Shown here: positions 1 to 8,554 of the stretch, in pieces
How positions within the stretch are numbered: the first letter of the stretch is position 1
Layout: the number at the start of each line of letters is the position of its first letter
DNA from: Alcaligenes aquatilis
GTDB lineage: Bacteria > Pseudomonadota > Gammaproteobacteria > Burkholderiales > Burkholderiaceae_B
NCBI RefSeq assembly: GCF_003076515.1
Contig: NZ_CP022390.1
Span: 2,356,001-2,420,000 of the forward strand
Direction of reading: 5' to 3'
Length of the DNA stretch: 64,000 nucleotides
Notes under the pieces: generated by a model
The model's database searches: none
The model's input: the letters and a program-made list of their open reading frames with translations, nothing else
What the model was told of the DNA's origin: nothing
Position numbers and translations under genes: made by a program

Positions 1-2283
1 GGGTCTGAGTTCGCCTATGCCAGTTTTGTAGTCCATCAGCAACTGCTCACCATCGGCCAGATCATCCAGACGATCCAGACGCAGGCTCAAACGCAGTAAG
101 CCACGGCTCCAGCTCAATTCCTGTTCCGTCGCGCCCAAGGCAAACGGCGGACGCTGGGCTTCCTGATGCGCGTATTGACTCAAAACAGCCAGACCCCGCT
201 CCATTTCCAGGCTGCGCAGCACCGGGCCGTAATCGGCCAGCTCTTCCTGAGCGGCCTGATCAATACACACTTGCACCACGTCCAACAGCGAGTCCTCGCC
301 AATCAGTTCGTGCAAGCTGTCCTGATCCTTCACACGCAGCCAGAACAGTTCGACGGCGCGGTGCAGAAACACCCCGCGTGTATTCATATCACCTACACGG
401 GCGTAATCAGGCAAGGCCTGACCATGCAAACGAAACTTCACAAAAGCCCATAAGGGATTGCGGGCCTGCGTATCCAGCACGCTGATTCCGCCGCGTATGC
501 GCTCTTCAAGCTTCAGGCTGGGGCCTTGCTCGTCCAGCAAGGCTTCCTGTGCGACGGCCTGCTCTGCCTGCACCGCCCAAGGCATTTCCAGCACAGGCCA
601 ATGCGCGATCAAAGGGCTGGGTCTGAGCTCTTGCTCCCCCTGATTCAAAGGCGCACTGAGCAAGACCTGGTTGCCACAGCGCAGCAAGGCGCTCAACATC
701 CAGCGCGCCCACTCCAGCTCCCGCTCTGGCGTACTGCGCGGGGCTTGCACCCGGCGCAGCACTTGGGCGGGGATCAGGGGATTCGGTTTGACGGCAGCGG
801 GCAAAATATCATCGGTCAGGCCCAGCACCCATACGGCATCCCAACGCCCGCCTTCCGCCTCCAGAAAGCCCAGCACATCCAGACGGGAGCGCGGATCACG
901 CTGTGGCTGGAACAGATTTTCACGGGCCATGCGCGCCAGAGCACTTTGCGCCTTCAAGGCACTGATACGGCCCAAGACAGGGGCTTGCTGCGCCAGTTGC
1001 AGCAGCAGGGCCTCCAAAGCTTCCAAGGTTTGAAACTGGGCGCTATCCAAACGATTGGTTCCGGGAAAACCCAAAGCCTCCAGGCATTGACGCATCACTG
1101 AAGCCCAGGTATCCACCCCTTGAGCGCCGGCCGACACGGACTCGAAGCGCTCCACCGCCTTGGCCCAGGCCAGGGCCAGTTCGGGCGTATGAAAGCTGAG
1201 CATGTCGGCAAATTCTTTGCGGCTCACTTGCGTGATGCGATTGTCGCGCCAGGCCTTGTCAATACGGGCACGGCCGCCTGCTTCGGACTGTTCTGCCTGA
1301 CACGCTCCCAAACGCAAGGCTTGACCCAGCATGGCCGGCTCGGCCTGCCCCTTGGTCGCCAGGGTAAACAGGGCTTTCAACCAGGCCAGGGCTGCTTCAA
1401 CCACGGGCCACTCGGCCAAGGATCGGGCCGCTGCCACGTTATAGGGCAAGGCGCCTTGATCCGTGTGCATGGCTTGCCGCAAGAGGCGATGCACCAGCGG
1501 CAGTTGCGTTTCCAACTGCGCCGCCACAATGGCTACCGTGCGATCCGGGTCCTCATCCAATTGACGACGCGCCCATTGCACCGCCAGGCGCCATTCCGTA
1601 TCCGCATCCTGCGCCTGCACCCGATGAACTTCCGTGGCCTGCGCCTCTTCGTGCTGCAACTGCAGAATCTCCACTCCCATATTCTGCAAACCCATTAAAA
1701 GGCTTTGCAGACGCGGCGAGTATTCATGAAAACCATGCAGCACCATATAGCGATGACGCATGTGCAAGGCGCCGGCCTGCACCGCTTTCAGCACGCGCTC
1801 GGCAGCCAGATTCGCGTCATCCAGATCCGCCTGCTCCAGGCTTTGCCGGTAGTGAGAGCGCCATTGCATGAAGCGTTCAAAATCTATGCTGGCCTCGCCG
1901 GGTTTGAGCTCAATATTCCATTCATCCAGCAGGGTATCGGCTTCACAGGCCAGACGCGCTGCCTGGCCGACATCCAGGAAGTAGCCCTCTTCCTCGCACT
2001 GCTCGATGCTGTGTTCCCAGCGCTGCAAGGCGGCGAAGCGATCCATCTGGTGCGCAGCCGGTTGCCATTGCTCGGAAAAGCAGAGCTGATCGCTGGCCTG
2101 TGCCAGCCACGCCCCCAAGGGCACGATTTCCGGCACGGCGACCGTCCCGCCCGCTCCAGCCAGACGGGCCGACAAATGTCCCAGCAGGCGGCGCGCGTAG
2201 CGCTTGTTCACGGTTAACACAACCGTTTCGGCACTATTGAGCTCCTGCAATTGAGCCATGGAAACAGCAGGGGTGTCATACAT
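1..2283 (-). CDS. AddB-like PD-(D/E)XK nuclease, probable DNA repair protein (3' end cut by window edge)
   Basis: The minus strand is open from an ATG at 2283 to the window edge, giving 761 codons without a stop; six-frame ORFs on the other strand here are shadows. Near the visible end (about residues 735-755) there is an R-L-D-R-L-D run followed by LLMDYKTG, the core of the RecB/AddB-type PD-(D/E)XK nuclease fold (catalytic D and K of DYK). The N-terminus reads VVLTVNKRYARRLL, where true AddB has a Walker A loop, so helicase-type ATP binding is not evident. In betaproteobacteria this family usually precedes a UvrD/AddA-like helicase and is thought to act with it in double-strand end processing; that partner would lie outside the window. 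Partial; role inferred. Confidence 0.8.
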   Translation of the reverse strand, partial: MYDTPAVSMAQLQELNSAETVVLTVNKRYARRLLGHLSARLAGAGGTVAVPEIVPLGAWLAQASDQLCFSEQWQPAAHQMDRFAALQRWEHSIEQCEEEGYFLDVGQAARLACEADTLLDEWNIELKPGEASIDFERFMQWRSHYRQSLEQADLDDANLAAERVLKAVQAGALHMRHRYMVLHGFHEYSPRLQSLLMGLQNMGVEILQLQHEEAQATEVHRVQAQDADTEWRLAVQWARRQLDEDPDRTVAIVAAQLETQLPLVHRLLRQAMHTDQGALPYNVAAARSLAEWPVVEAALAWLKALFTLATKGQAEPAMLGQALRLGACQAEQSEAGGRARIDKAWRDNRITQVSRKEFADMLSFHTPELALAWAKAVERFESVSAGAQGVDTWASVMRQCLEALGFPGTNRLDSAQFQTLEALEALLLQLAQQAPVLGRISALKAQSALARMARENLFQPQRDPRSRLDVLGFLEAEGGRWDAVWVLGLTDDILPAAVKPNPLIPAQVLRRVQAPRSTPERELEWARWMLSALLRCGNQVLLSAPLNQGEQELRPSPLIAHWPVLEMPWAVQAEQAVAQEALLDEQGPSLKLEERIRGGISVLDTQARNPLWAFVKFRLHGQALPDYARVGDMNTRGVFLHRAVELFWLRVKDQDSLHELIGEDSLLDVVQVCIDQAAQEELADYGPVLRSLEMERGLAVLSQYAHQEAQRPPFALGATEQELSWSRGLLRLSLRLDRLDDLADGEQLLMDYKTGIGELRP

Positions 2284-2391
2284 AGAGAAAACCAGTTAAG
2301 GTTGCAAGGAAACAGAATGGCCAGCAACGCTGATCCGGCCATTGTACCGGCGCTCTATCCCTAGATTGTTCACGCCCTTACACTTATCGCC

Positions 2392-3204
2392 ATGTCTAGT
2401 TCAAACACCCCCAATACCGAATTAACCGGCAGCCTGTCGCTGCGTACTGGCGAGCATACCTGGGGTAGCGCCCGCCGTATGGCCTTGCTGGCGGCGATCG
2501 CCGAGCAGGGGTCGATCTCTGCCGCCGCCCGCCATATTGGCATCAGCTACAAAGCGGCCTGGGACGCCATCGACATCATGAACAATATGGCGGGCGAGCC
2601 TCTGGTGCTGCGTAGCACCGGCGGCCATCGTGGTGGCGGCGCCACCCTGACGCCCAAGGCCATCGAACTGCTAGAGCTGTACCAAACCTACGACCGGCTA
2701 CATCAACGCTTCATGAGCCGTATTGGTCGTTTAATGCCTTCCGTGGCTACTCAGATGGAGTTACTCCAAACCATGATCATGCAAACTTCGGCTCGCAACC
2801 AATTGCCCGGTATCGTTACCACGATCAAGACCGGTGCCGTCAACGACGAAATTCATGTGGATATTGGCCAGGGCCAAACCGTTGTTGCCTCCATTACGCG
2901 GGAAAGCACGGAAAACCTGGGCCTGCGTGAAGGGCAAAAAGTTCTGGCCTTTCTGAAAGCATCGTCAATCATGATTGGCACGGGCGACACCCGCAATTCG
3001 CTGTCCGCACGCAATCAGTTACCCGGCACGATTACCGATGTCATCACCGGTGCCGTCAATGCAGAAGTCCGTCTGGAGCTGCCACAAGGCCTGACAGTGA
3101 CCGCCAGCATCACCCTGGACAGCACCCAGCGTTTGCATCTGGAAGCGGGCCAATCCGCCTATGCTCTGTTCAAGGCATCCAGCGTAATGATTGCTACGCT
3201 GTAA
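2392..3204 (+). CDS. modE: Molybdate-responsive transcriptional regulator ModE
   Basis: 270 residues, the usual ModE length. An N-terminal LysR-like winged helix-turn-helix lies at about residues 26-100, with the recognition region around 41-60 (SISAAARHIGISYKAAWDAI). Two tandem TOBE/Mop molybdate-binding domains start at residues 133 and 205, each opening with SARNQLPG and containing the TGAVN motif. ModE binds molybdate (or tungstate) and then represses the molybdate importer. It faces modABC tail to tail; its stop lies inside the last codons of modC, an 11-base overlap of two convergent genes. A ModE-box-like sequence lies upstream of modA. Assignment is secure from domain order and neighbours. 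Confidence 0.96.
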   Translation: MSSSNTPNTELTGSLSLRTGEHTWGSARRMALLAAIAEQGSISAAARHIGISYKAAWDAIDIMNNMAGEPLVLRSTGGHRGGGATLTPKAIELLELYQTYDRLHQRFMSRIGRLMPSVATQMELLQTMIMQTSARNQLPGIVTTIKTGAVNDEIHVDIGQGQTVVASITRESTENLGLREGQKVLAFLKASSIMIGTGDTRNSLSARNQLPGTITDVITGAVNAEVRLELPQGLTVTASITLDSTQRLHLEAGQSAYALFKASSVMIATL

Positions 3205-3895
3205 GGGCTTCCAGATCCGCGCTGCGACAACACTCCAAGACGCGTCCGTCGCGAATGCGATAGACCTCTTGGGCCAGGACTCTGGCATCTTCAGGATCGT
3301 GCGTAATCAAGATCGTGGGAATATCGATCTGGCTTTGCAACTGCGCCAGTTCAGCCCGCAAACGAACACGCAAATCCTGATCCAGAGCCGCCAAAGGCTC
3401 ATCCAACAAGAGCAACTGAGGCTCAATCGCCAAGGCTCGCGCCAAAGCACAGCGTTGCTTTTGCCCGCCCGACAACTGGGCGGGGTAGCTACTTAATACC
3501 GACTCCAATTCAAACGCGTCTACCCAACGCTGGGCAGCCGCAGGCATGGCCCGCACGGAGCGGTTGAACAAGCCCCTGTTCAGACCAAAGCAAATATTCT
3601 GTGCGGCGGTCAGATGTGGGAACAGGCCGTAGTCCTGAAACAGGTACGCCACCCGACGCTCGCGCGGCTTCAGGTTGATGCCTTTTGCGGAATCAAAGTA
3701 GACCTGATCGCCAATCTGAATGCGGCCATGATCGGGCCGCAGCAAGCCCGCCACGCTTTGCACCGTCAAGGACTTGCCCGAGCCTGATGGCCCATACAAC
3801 GCAATATGACGAGCCTCGGTTTGAATCTGAATGTTCAATTCAAAATGACGAGCCTCGCTAACTACGGTGCGTTGAATCTGTACCTTCAGGCTCAT
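3194..3895 (-). CDS. modC: Molybdate ABC transporter ATP-binding protein ModC (short form)
   Basis: ATPase subunit that powers molybdate import, docking on ModB at the inner face of the membrane. Walker A GPSGSGKS is at residues 35-42, the signature LSGGQ at 141-145, Walker B LLLLDEP at 161-167, and the switch histidine in the ITHD segment. At 233 residues it is well short of the roughly 350-residue E. coli protein: the C-terminal TOBE/Mop domain that binds molybdate is absent and the protein ends soon after the ATPase domain. The ATG overlaps the modB stop as ATGA, indicating translational coupling. Its 3' end overlaps modE. Third gene of modABC. Confidence 0.95.
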   Translation of the reverse strand: MSLKVQIQRTVVSEARHFELNIQIQTEARHIALYGPSGSGKSLTVQSVAGLLRPDHGRIQIGDQVYFDSAKGINLKPRERRVAYLFQDYGLFPHLTAAQNICFGLNRGLFNRSVRAMPAAAQRWVDAFELESVLSSYPAQLSGGQKQRCALARALAIEPQLLLLDEPLAALDQDLRVRLRAELAQLQSQIDIPTILITHDPEDARVLAQEVYRIRDGRVLECCRSADLEALTA

Positions 3896-4572
3896 TGCAT
3901 CCCTCTTTTACGGCGTACGTGACGGGGTGACAAAGCACGGGTACTCCACAAAACCAGCACACAGGTAATCGAAATAATAGCAACCAGCACTAAAGCCTGC
4001 TGATCTTCCCCTGCCTGCACCGCCTCGTAAATGGCGATGGACATGGTTTGGGTACGCCCCGGTATGCTGCCCGCAATCATCAAGGTTGCACCGAACTCGC
4101 CCAAGGCACGGGCAAAAGCCAGCAAAACCCCGGCCATAATGCCACGCGCCGCCAAAGGCAGGCTGACACGAAAGAAGATGGCCAAGGGCCTTAAACCCAA
4201 CACACTGGCGGCATCTTCTAATCGTGGGTCCACATCCTCAAAAGCCGCACGCGCTGCCTTCAATATCATGGGAAAGGCCACGACTGTGGCGGCAATCACC
4301 GCGCCCTGCCAGGTAAAGATCAGCTCTATCCCCATACTGGAGAGCCATTGCCCTACGGCACTACGCCGACCCAATAGAACCAGCAGGTAATAACCGATAA
4401 CCGTAGGCGGCAAGACCATGGGCAAGGTCAGGATGGAATCAAGCAGGTCACACCAACGCGACTGCCAGCGCGACAGCGCATAGGCAATGCCTATGCCCAA
4501 CACACAAGCGAACAAGGTCGCCCAGCCGGCGACCTTGAGCGATAAGCCCAGGGGAATCCAAAATGAAGTCAT
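3892..4572 (-). CDS. modB: Molybdate ABC transporter permease ModB
   Basis: 226-residue inner-membrane permease with about five hydrophobic segments. The EAA-type cytoplasmic loop that docks on ModC is visible (EDAASVLGLRPLAIFFRVSLP, interrupted here for length: starts EDAASVLG, ends FRVSLP), followed by a GALLAFARALGEFGATLMIAG-type segment containing the ALGEFGA motif characteristic of molybdate and sulfate permeases. It lies 18 bases after modA and overlaps modC by four bases, so the three genes form one operon. ModB homodimers make the translocation pore. Secure from motif and operon context. Confidence 0.95.
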   Translation of the reverse strand: MTSFWIPLGLSLKVAGWATLFACVLGIGIAYALSRWQSRWCDLLDSILTLPMVLPPTVIGYYLLVLLGRRSAVGQWLSSMGIELIFTWQGAVIAATVVAFPMILKAARAAFEDVDPRLEDAASVLGLRPLAIFFRVSLPLAARGIMAGVLLAFARALGEFGATLMIAGSIPGRTQTMSIAIYEAVQAGEDQQALVLVAIISITCVLVLWSTRALSPRHVRRKRGMQ

Positions 4573-4590
4573 CCGGCGATCAACATCCTA

Positions 4591-5340
4591 TCAAGGCTTG
4601 GCAAAACCGTATTTTGCCAGCACTTGCTGCCCGGATTCAGACATGACGAAATCTTGAAAGGCCTGAGCCTTGTCACTACGGCCTTCACGCTGCACCAGAG
4701 CGATGGGGTAAGTGACAGGTTCAGTCGTCTTGAGCACCTCCAGCACGTGCACCTTGTCTTTCATGATGGCCGCGTCAGTCGCAAACACAAAACCGGCTTC
4801 CACCTCACCACGGGCGACGTAATCGAGCACCTGGCGTACGTTCTGACCCAGGATTTCTCGCTGTTTCACGGCATCCCACTGACCCGCTTTTTCCAAGGCA
4901 GCCTGGGTATAGCGGCCCACCGGCACCACGGCCGGGTTACCCAAAGCCACGCGTTTGACATCTGCTTTGTCCAGATCACCCACGTTTGTCACATTGGCAG
5001 GGTTGTCGCTTGGCACAATCAGTACCACCTGATTCTGCACAAAATTCTTGCGGGTAGCAGGGTCCACGACCTGGGCTTCTTCCGCCTTGTTCATAGCCTT
5101 TTGGTCTGCCGAGGCAAACACATCGACAGGAGCGCCGTTGACGATTTGCTGCAGCACGACATCCGATGCAGCGAAACTGGTCAGCACTTTGGTGCCGGGA
5201 TGCTCTGCCTCAAACTGGCCAGCCAGTTCCTTGAAGGCATTGGTCAGGCTGGCAGCGGCGGCCACCACCAATTCATCGGCTTGCGCAGTGCCTTGCAAAA
5301 ACAGGGATAAGGCAGCGACCGATACGACTCGTTTGAACAT
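4591..5340 (-). CDS. modA: Periplasmic molybdate-binding protein ModA
   Basis: 249 residues with a classic Sec signal peptide (positive MFKR, hydrophobic VVSVAALSLFLQGTAQA, cleavage before DE). The mature protein begins ELVVAAAASLTNAF, the oxyanion-binding start typical of ModA, and includes FAASDVVLQQI and VFASADQKAM segments that line the molybdate site. First gene of modABC, preceded by a ribosome-binding site (GGAG) and, about 45 bases upstream of the start, by an AT-rich inverted repeat resembling the ModE operator. Captures molybdate or tungstate in the periplasm and delivers it to ModBC. Confidence 0.95.
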   Translation of the reverse strand: MFKRVVSVAALSLFLQGTAQADELVVAAAASLTNAFKELAGQFEAEHPGTKVLTSFAASDVVLQQIVNGAPVDVFASADQKAMNKAEEAQVVDPATRKNFVQNQVVLIVPSDNPANVTNVGDLDKADVKRVALGNPAVVPVGRYTQAALEKAGQWDAVKQREILGQNVRQVLDYVARGEVEAGFVFATDAAIMKDKVHVLEVLKTTEPVTYPIALVQREGRSDKAQAFQDFVMSESGQQVLAKYGFAKP

Positions 5341-5382
5341 TGTTTTCTCCTCCAGGACGGGTGTAACGAATGAGTATAATCA

Positions 5383-5406
5383 GGAAATATATATAGGTAT
5401 ATAGCG
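5383..5406. promoter_or_regulatory. Candidate ModE operator upstream of modA
   Basis: Read on the modA strand, the site is CGCTATAT, eight bases, then ATATTTCC. The known E. coli ModE box has the form CGxTATAT-N(7-8)-ATATAACG or close to it, so the left half matches well and the right half partially. It sits at the expected place for repression of modA when molybdate is plentiful. Inference from position and pattern. Confidence 0.6.
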
Positions 5407-5527
5407 TATATCTACCCATCTGCTGAATGAAGCTCATCACCCCGGAGTGATAGCATGATGGCTTTCCTGCTTCATTCCGGCTCCCAAAGGCTCGCTGACA
5501 GCCACGCTTTCCGAATTTTTCATCCCC

Positions 5528-6424
5528 ATGACGCAAGCCAGTCTGATTTCCGATTTCATCACCATGCTCTGGTTGCAGGACGGCCTGTCCGCCAACACGC
5601 AGCAAGCGTATCGGCAAGATCTGGAGCGCCTGAAGGAGTGGGCTCAGCAAGAGCGCGAAGGCAAAGCGCTGGAGCAACTGCAAGCCAGCGATTTGCGCGA
5701 ATGGATGGCCAGCCAGGCCGGTCAAAGCAAGGCCAGCACGGCCAACCGCAGGCTGGCCACCTTGCGTCGCTTTTACGATTGGACGGTGCAAGAAGGCATG
5801 CGGCAGGACGACCCCTGCCTGGAACTGAGCAGCGCCCGACAAGCCCCGCGTGTCCCGCATACCTTGTCTGAAGAACAGGTAGAGCGCCTGCTGGCCGCAC
5901 CGGACATACATAATCCCTTGGGGCTGCGTGACCGCTGCATGCTGGAAACCCTGTATGCCAGCGGTTTACGCGTCACCGAACTGACCGAGTTGCCTTTGCA
6001 AAACCTGAGCCTGAGCGATGGCGTGCTACGCATCGACCAAGGCAAGGGTGGCAAAGACAGGCTGGTGCCTCTGGGGCAGGAAGCCTTGCACTGGATTGAA
6101 CGCTATATGCAGCAATCCCGCCCTGCCTTGCTGGGCCAGCGTCGCAGCGATTTTGTATTTATTACCGGGCGCGGCACCTGCATGAGCCGCCAGTCCTTTT
6201 GGTTGATCGTCAAGAAATACGCGCTGCAAGCCGGAATTCTGGCCCCCTTGTCCCCGCACGTTTTACGCCACGCTTTCGCCACCCATTTGCTCAATCACGG
6301 GGCCGACCTGCGCGTGGTACAGATGCTTTTGGGCCACGCCGACATTTCCACAACCCAGATTTATACTCATGTGGCACGTGAGCGCTTGAAAGCCTTGCAC
6401 GCAGCCCATCATCCACGCGCCTGA
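5528..6424 (+). CDS. xerD: Site-specific tyrosine recombinase XerD
   Basis: 298 residues, the family length. The N-terminal SAM-like DNA-binding domain covers roughly residues 5-90 and the C-terminal catalytic domain 110-290. All catalytic residues can be seen: Arg148 (GLRVTEL), Lys in QGKGGKDR (173/176), His244 and Arg247 (HVLRHAFATH), His270 (LLGHADI) and nucleophile Tyr279 (TQIYTHV). With XerC it resolves chromosome dimers at dif under FtsK control. Divergent from modA and 16 bases upstream of ybaK. It is the housekeeping enzyme, not a sign of a mobile element, since no integration boundaries surround it. XerD rather than XerC is chosen from overall resemblance. Confidence 0.9.
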   Translation: MTQASLISDFITMLWLQDGLSANTQQAYRQDLERLKEWAQQEREGKALEQLQASDLREWMASQAGQSKASTANRRLATLRRFYDWTVQEGMRQDDPCLELSSARQAPRVPHTLSEEQVERLLAAPDIHNPLGLRDRCMLETLYASGLRVTELTELPLQNLSLSDGVLRIDQGKGGKDRLVPLGQEALHWIERYMQQSRPALLGQRRSDFVFITGRGTCMSRQSFWLIVKKYALQAGILAPLSPHVLRHAFATHLLNHGADLRVVQMLLGHADISTTQIYTHVARERLKALHAAHHPRA

Positions 6425-6439
6425 GCGCACTACCAAGAT

Positions 6440-6934
6440 ATGGCTAAAGAAAAACACGTCAGCGAAACACCGGCCACGCAGTGGCTACGTAAAAATGGCA
6501 TTTCCTTTACCGAACATAGCTACAACTATGTCGATCATGGCGGAGCCATGGAAGCAGCAGCCCAACTAGGTCTGGACCTGCACCGGGTGGCCAAGACCCT
6601 GATCATGGAAGATGAAAGCGCCAAGCCCCTGATCATCGTGATGCACGGCGACCGAGAAGTCTCTACCAAGAATCTGGCTCGTCAAACGGGCGCAAAGAAA
6701 ATCGCCCCCTGCAAGCCAGAGGTGGCCCAACGCCATTCGGGCTATATGGTTGGCGGCACCTCGCCTTTTGCCACTCGCAAAGCCATGCCTGTGTGGCTGG
6801 AAGAAGAACTGCTGGAGTTCGACACGATTTACATCAATGGTGGCCGACGCGGTTATTTGCTGGGTATCAATCCCCAGGTTCTGATCGACAAACTGGGCGC
6901 ACGCCCAGTACAGGCTGGCCTGGAAAAAGGCTGA
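6440..6934 (+). CDS. ybaK: YbaK/EbsC-type Cys-tRNA(Pro) deacylase
   Basis: 164 residues with the YbaK domain over most of the length. The conserved catalytic lysine lies in the KTLI segment (residues around 53), and the GGTSPFATRKAMPVW stretch is the characteristic family signature. YbaK hydrolyses Cys-tRNA(Pro), a mischarging product of prolyl-tRNA synthetase, acting in the cytoplasm in trans. It follows xerD by 16 bases and ends in a clear intrinsic terminator, so xerD-ybaK may be one transcript. Function is by family; substrate specificity among YbaK/ProX proteins is not decided by sequence alone. Confidence 0.9.
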   Translation: MAKEKHVSETPATQWLRKNGISFTEHSYNYVDHGGAMEAAAQLGLDLHRVAKTLIMEDESAKPLIIVMHGDREVSTKNLARQTGAKKIAPCKPEVAQRHSGYMVGGTSPFATRKAMPVWLEEELLEFDTIYINGGRRGYLLGINPQVLIDKLGARPVQAGLEKG

Positions 6935-6951
6935 TCCCACTTAGCGGCAGG

Positions 6952-6989
6952 TATAAAAAAGACGGCGCTGTCAGCCCGTCTTTTTTATA
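6952..6989 (+). terminator. Intrinsic terminator after ybaK
   Basis: AAAAAAGACGG pairs with CCGTCTTTTTT across a ten-base loop, giving an 11-base-pair stem whose lower part doubles as the T tract. Symmetric, so it could act in both directions. Confidence 0.85.
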
Positions 6990-7066
6990 TTCCGCGCTTG
7001 CTTGAACCATCAAACGCCGCAATAAACAGCCTAGTTCTGCTCCCTGCACTTCCTGCCACGCACGGC

Positions 7067-7115
7067 CACCACCACCACCACCACCACCACCACCTCCTCC
7101 TCCTCCTCCTCCTCC
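7067..7115. repeat. Compound trinucleotide microsatellite (CAC)9(CTC)7
   Basis: Nine perfect CAC units are followed without a gap by seven perfect CTC units, 49 bases of pure pyrimidine-rich repeat on the plus strand. It lies in the gap between the ybaK terminator and an MFS transporter, about 80 bases upstream of a perfect TTGACA at 7195-7200 and 128 bases upstream of the MFS start. No other such tract occurs in the window. It falls in a 66-codon frame that would give nine His then seven Leu, but that frame has no coding support. Rest of the gap 6990-7242 holds small inverted repeats near 7207-7226 and nothing else clear. Confidence 0.95.
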
Positions 7116-7242
7116 CGCAACTGGAACTGGATAGCCGCGCACTGCAACACTGTCCGCCCAGTCGCTTTTCACCAGACAAGGTGATTGCACCGCTTTGACA
7201 TTTCGCCAGATAATTCAAATCTGAATAATAAGAGGGGACCCC

Positions 7243-8472
7243 ATGTTTCAATCCTTGCGCCAGCCCGCCGTAATGACGGTGACTTTGGCAGCGGCTGGCA
7301 TCCTGATGGTTACCATGGGGATACGCCAATCCTTTGGCCTATTCGTCGGCCCGATTGATAAGGCAAGCGGCATGGGCATTATGTCCATCAGCTTTGCCAT
7401 GGCCGTGGGCCAGCTTACCTGGGGGGCGATCCAGCCTATTGCCGGTGCCTGCTCCGACCGCTGGGGCCCGGACCGGGTTCTGATCGCGGGCCTGCTGATT
7501 CTGGCATTGGGCTGTGCAGTGACTCCCTTTATAGGCACAGGCCTGGGACTGACCTTGACCTTGGGCCTACTGGCCAGCGTTGGCTCGGGTGCGGCCAGCT
7601 TCTCTACCCTGATTGGCGCGGCCGCCCAACGAATTCCTGAGCACGCACGCGGCCAGGCCTCTGGCCTGATCAATGCCGGCGGCTCCTTCGGACAGTTCGT
7701 CTTTGCTCCCGTCGTGCAAAAGCTGATCGGTTGGGTGGGCTGGATGTCGACCTTTTGGGTTCTGGCTCTGACCGCCCTGCTAACCCTGCCCCTGATCCGC
7801 AAACTAAGTCCTGGCAGCAAGGCCCAAAAGACAGCCGCCGCCCCCCGCCCCGCTCCTGTTACCAGCGGTCCGGGACTGGCCGAGACATTGAAAAACGCCA
7901 TGACAGATCGCAGCTACTTGCTGCTGAGCCTGGGCTTTTTCACCTGCGGTTTTCACATTGCTTTTCTGGTCACCCACCTGCCGGGGGAAATCGACCTGTG
8001 CGGACTGCCGCCTTCAGTAGCAAGCTGGTCCTTGGCCTTGATCGGCCTGGCCAATATCTTTGGCAGTATCGCCGCCGGTTCCTGCATTGCCCGCTGGCGC
8101 AGCAAGTATGTGCTGGCGCTGATGTATGCCTCGCGCGCCGTGCTGATCCTGTGGTACTTGATGATGCCTAAAACCGATCTGGTGTTTTACATCTTTGCCA
8201 TCGGCCTGGGTCTGACCTGGCTGGCGACCGTGCCACCCACCGCCAATATCGTCGCCAAGCTGTTTGGCACACGTTATCTGGCCACCCTATTTGGCTTGGC
8301 CTTGTTCTCGCACCAGATCGGTGGTTTTCTGGGGGCGTGGCTGGGCGGTATTGCCTTGACTCGTTTTGGTGACTACAGTTGGATGTGGTGGGCTGATATT
8401 GTGCTGGCCGTACTGGCTGCCATTGTCAATCTGCCGATACGCGAAGCCAAGATCAAGATGCAGACGGCTTAG
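7243..8472 (+). CDS. MFS transporter, substrate unknown
   Basis: 409 residues with 12 predicted membrane segments in two six-helix halves, separated by a hydrophilic loop around residues 185-215. The N-terminal half has the G-x-x-SDRWGPDRVL form of the MFS motif A (loop 2-3) at about residues 70-80. The RQSFGLFVGPI start resembles the oxalate/monocarboxylate-type (OFA) branch. Substrate cannot be told from sequence. It stands alone between two terminators. A ribosome-binding site (AGAGGGGA) lies just upstream of the ATG, and a perfect -35 TTGACA lies at 7195 without an equally good -10. Confidence 0.85.
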   Translation: MFQSLRQPAVMTVTLAAAGILMVTMGIRQSFGLFVGPIDKASGMGIMSISFAMAVGQLTWGAIQPIAGACSDRWGPDRVLIAGLLILALGCAVTPFIGTGLGLTLTLGLLASVGSGAASFSTLIGAAAQRIPEHARGQASGLINAGGSFGQFVFAPVVQKLIGWVGWMSTFWVLALTALLTLPLIRKLSPGSKAQKTAAAPRPAPVTSGPGLAETLKNAMTDRSYLLLSLGFFTCGFHIAFLVTHLPGEIDLCGLPPSVASWSLALIGLANIFGSIAAGSCIARWRSKYVLALMYASRAVLILWYLMMPKTDLVFYIFAIGLGLTWLATVPPTANIVAKLFGTRYLATLFGLALFSHQIGGFLGAWLGGIALTRFGDYSWMWWADIVLAVLAAIVNLPIREAKIKMQTA

Positions 8473-8554
8473 GCGTCTCAGGAGTAAAACCCTGCTAAAC
8501 CCCAGCAAAAACTGCAGTCCCAAAAAGAACGCTTTTTAACGGCCCCTTCATCAA

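Noticed and set aside
166..2217. Several plus-strand frames of 60-192 codons.
   Set aside because: They lie opposite one long, motif-bearing minus-strand gene (AddB-like) and have no family resemblance or ribosome-binding sites.
5528..6424. Tyrosine recombinase as a sign of a genomic island.
   Set aside because: It is full-length XerD next to housekeeping genes; no att repeats or cargo genes were seen.
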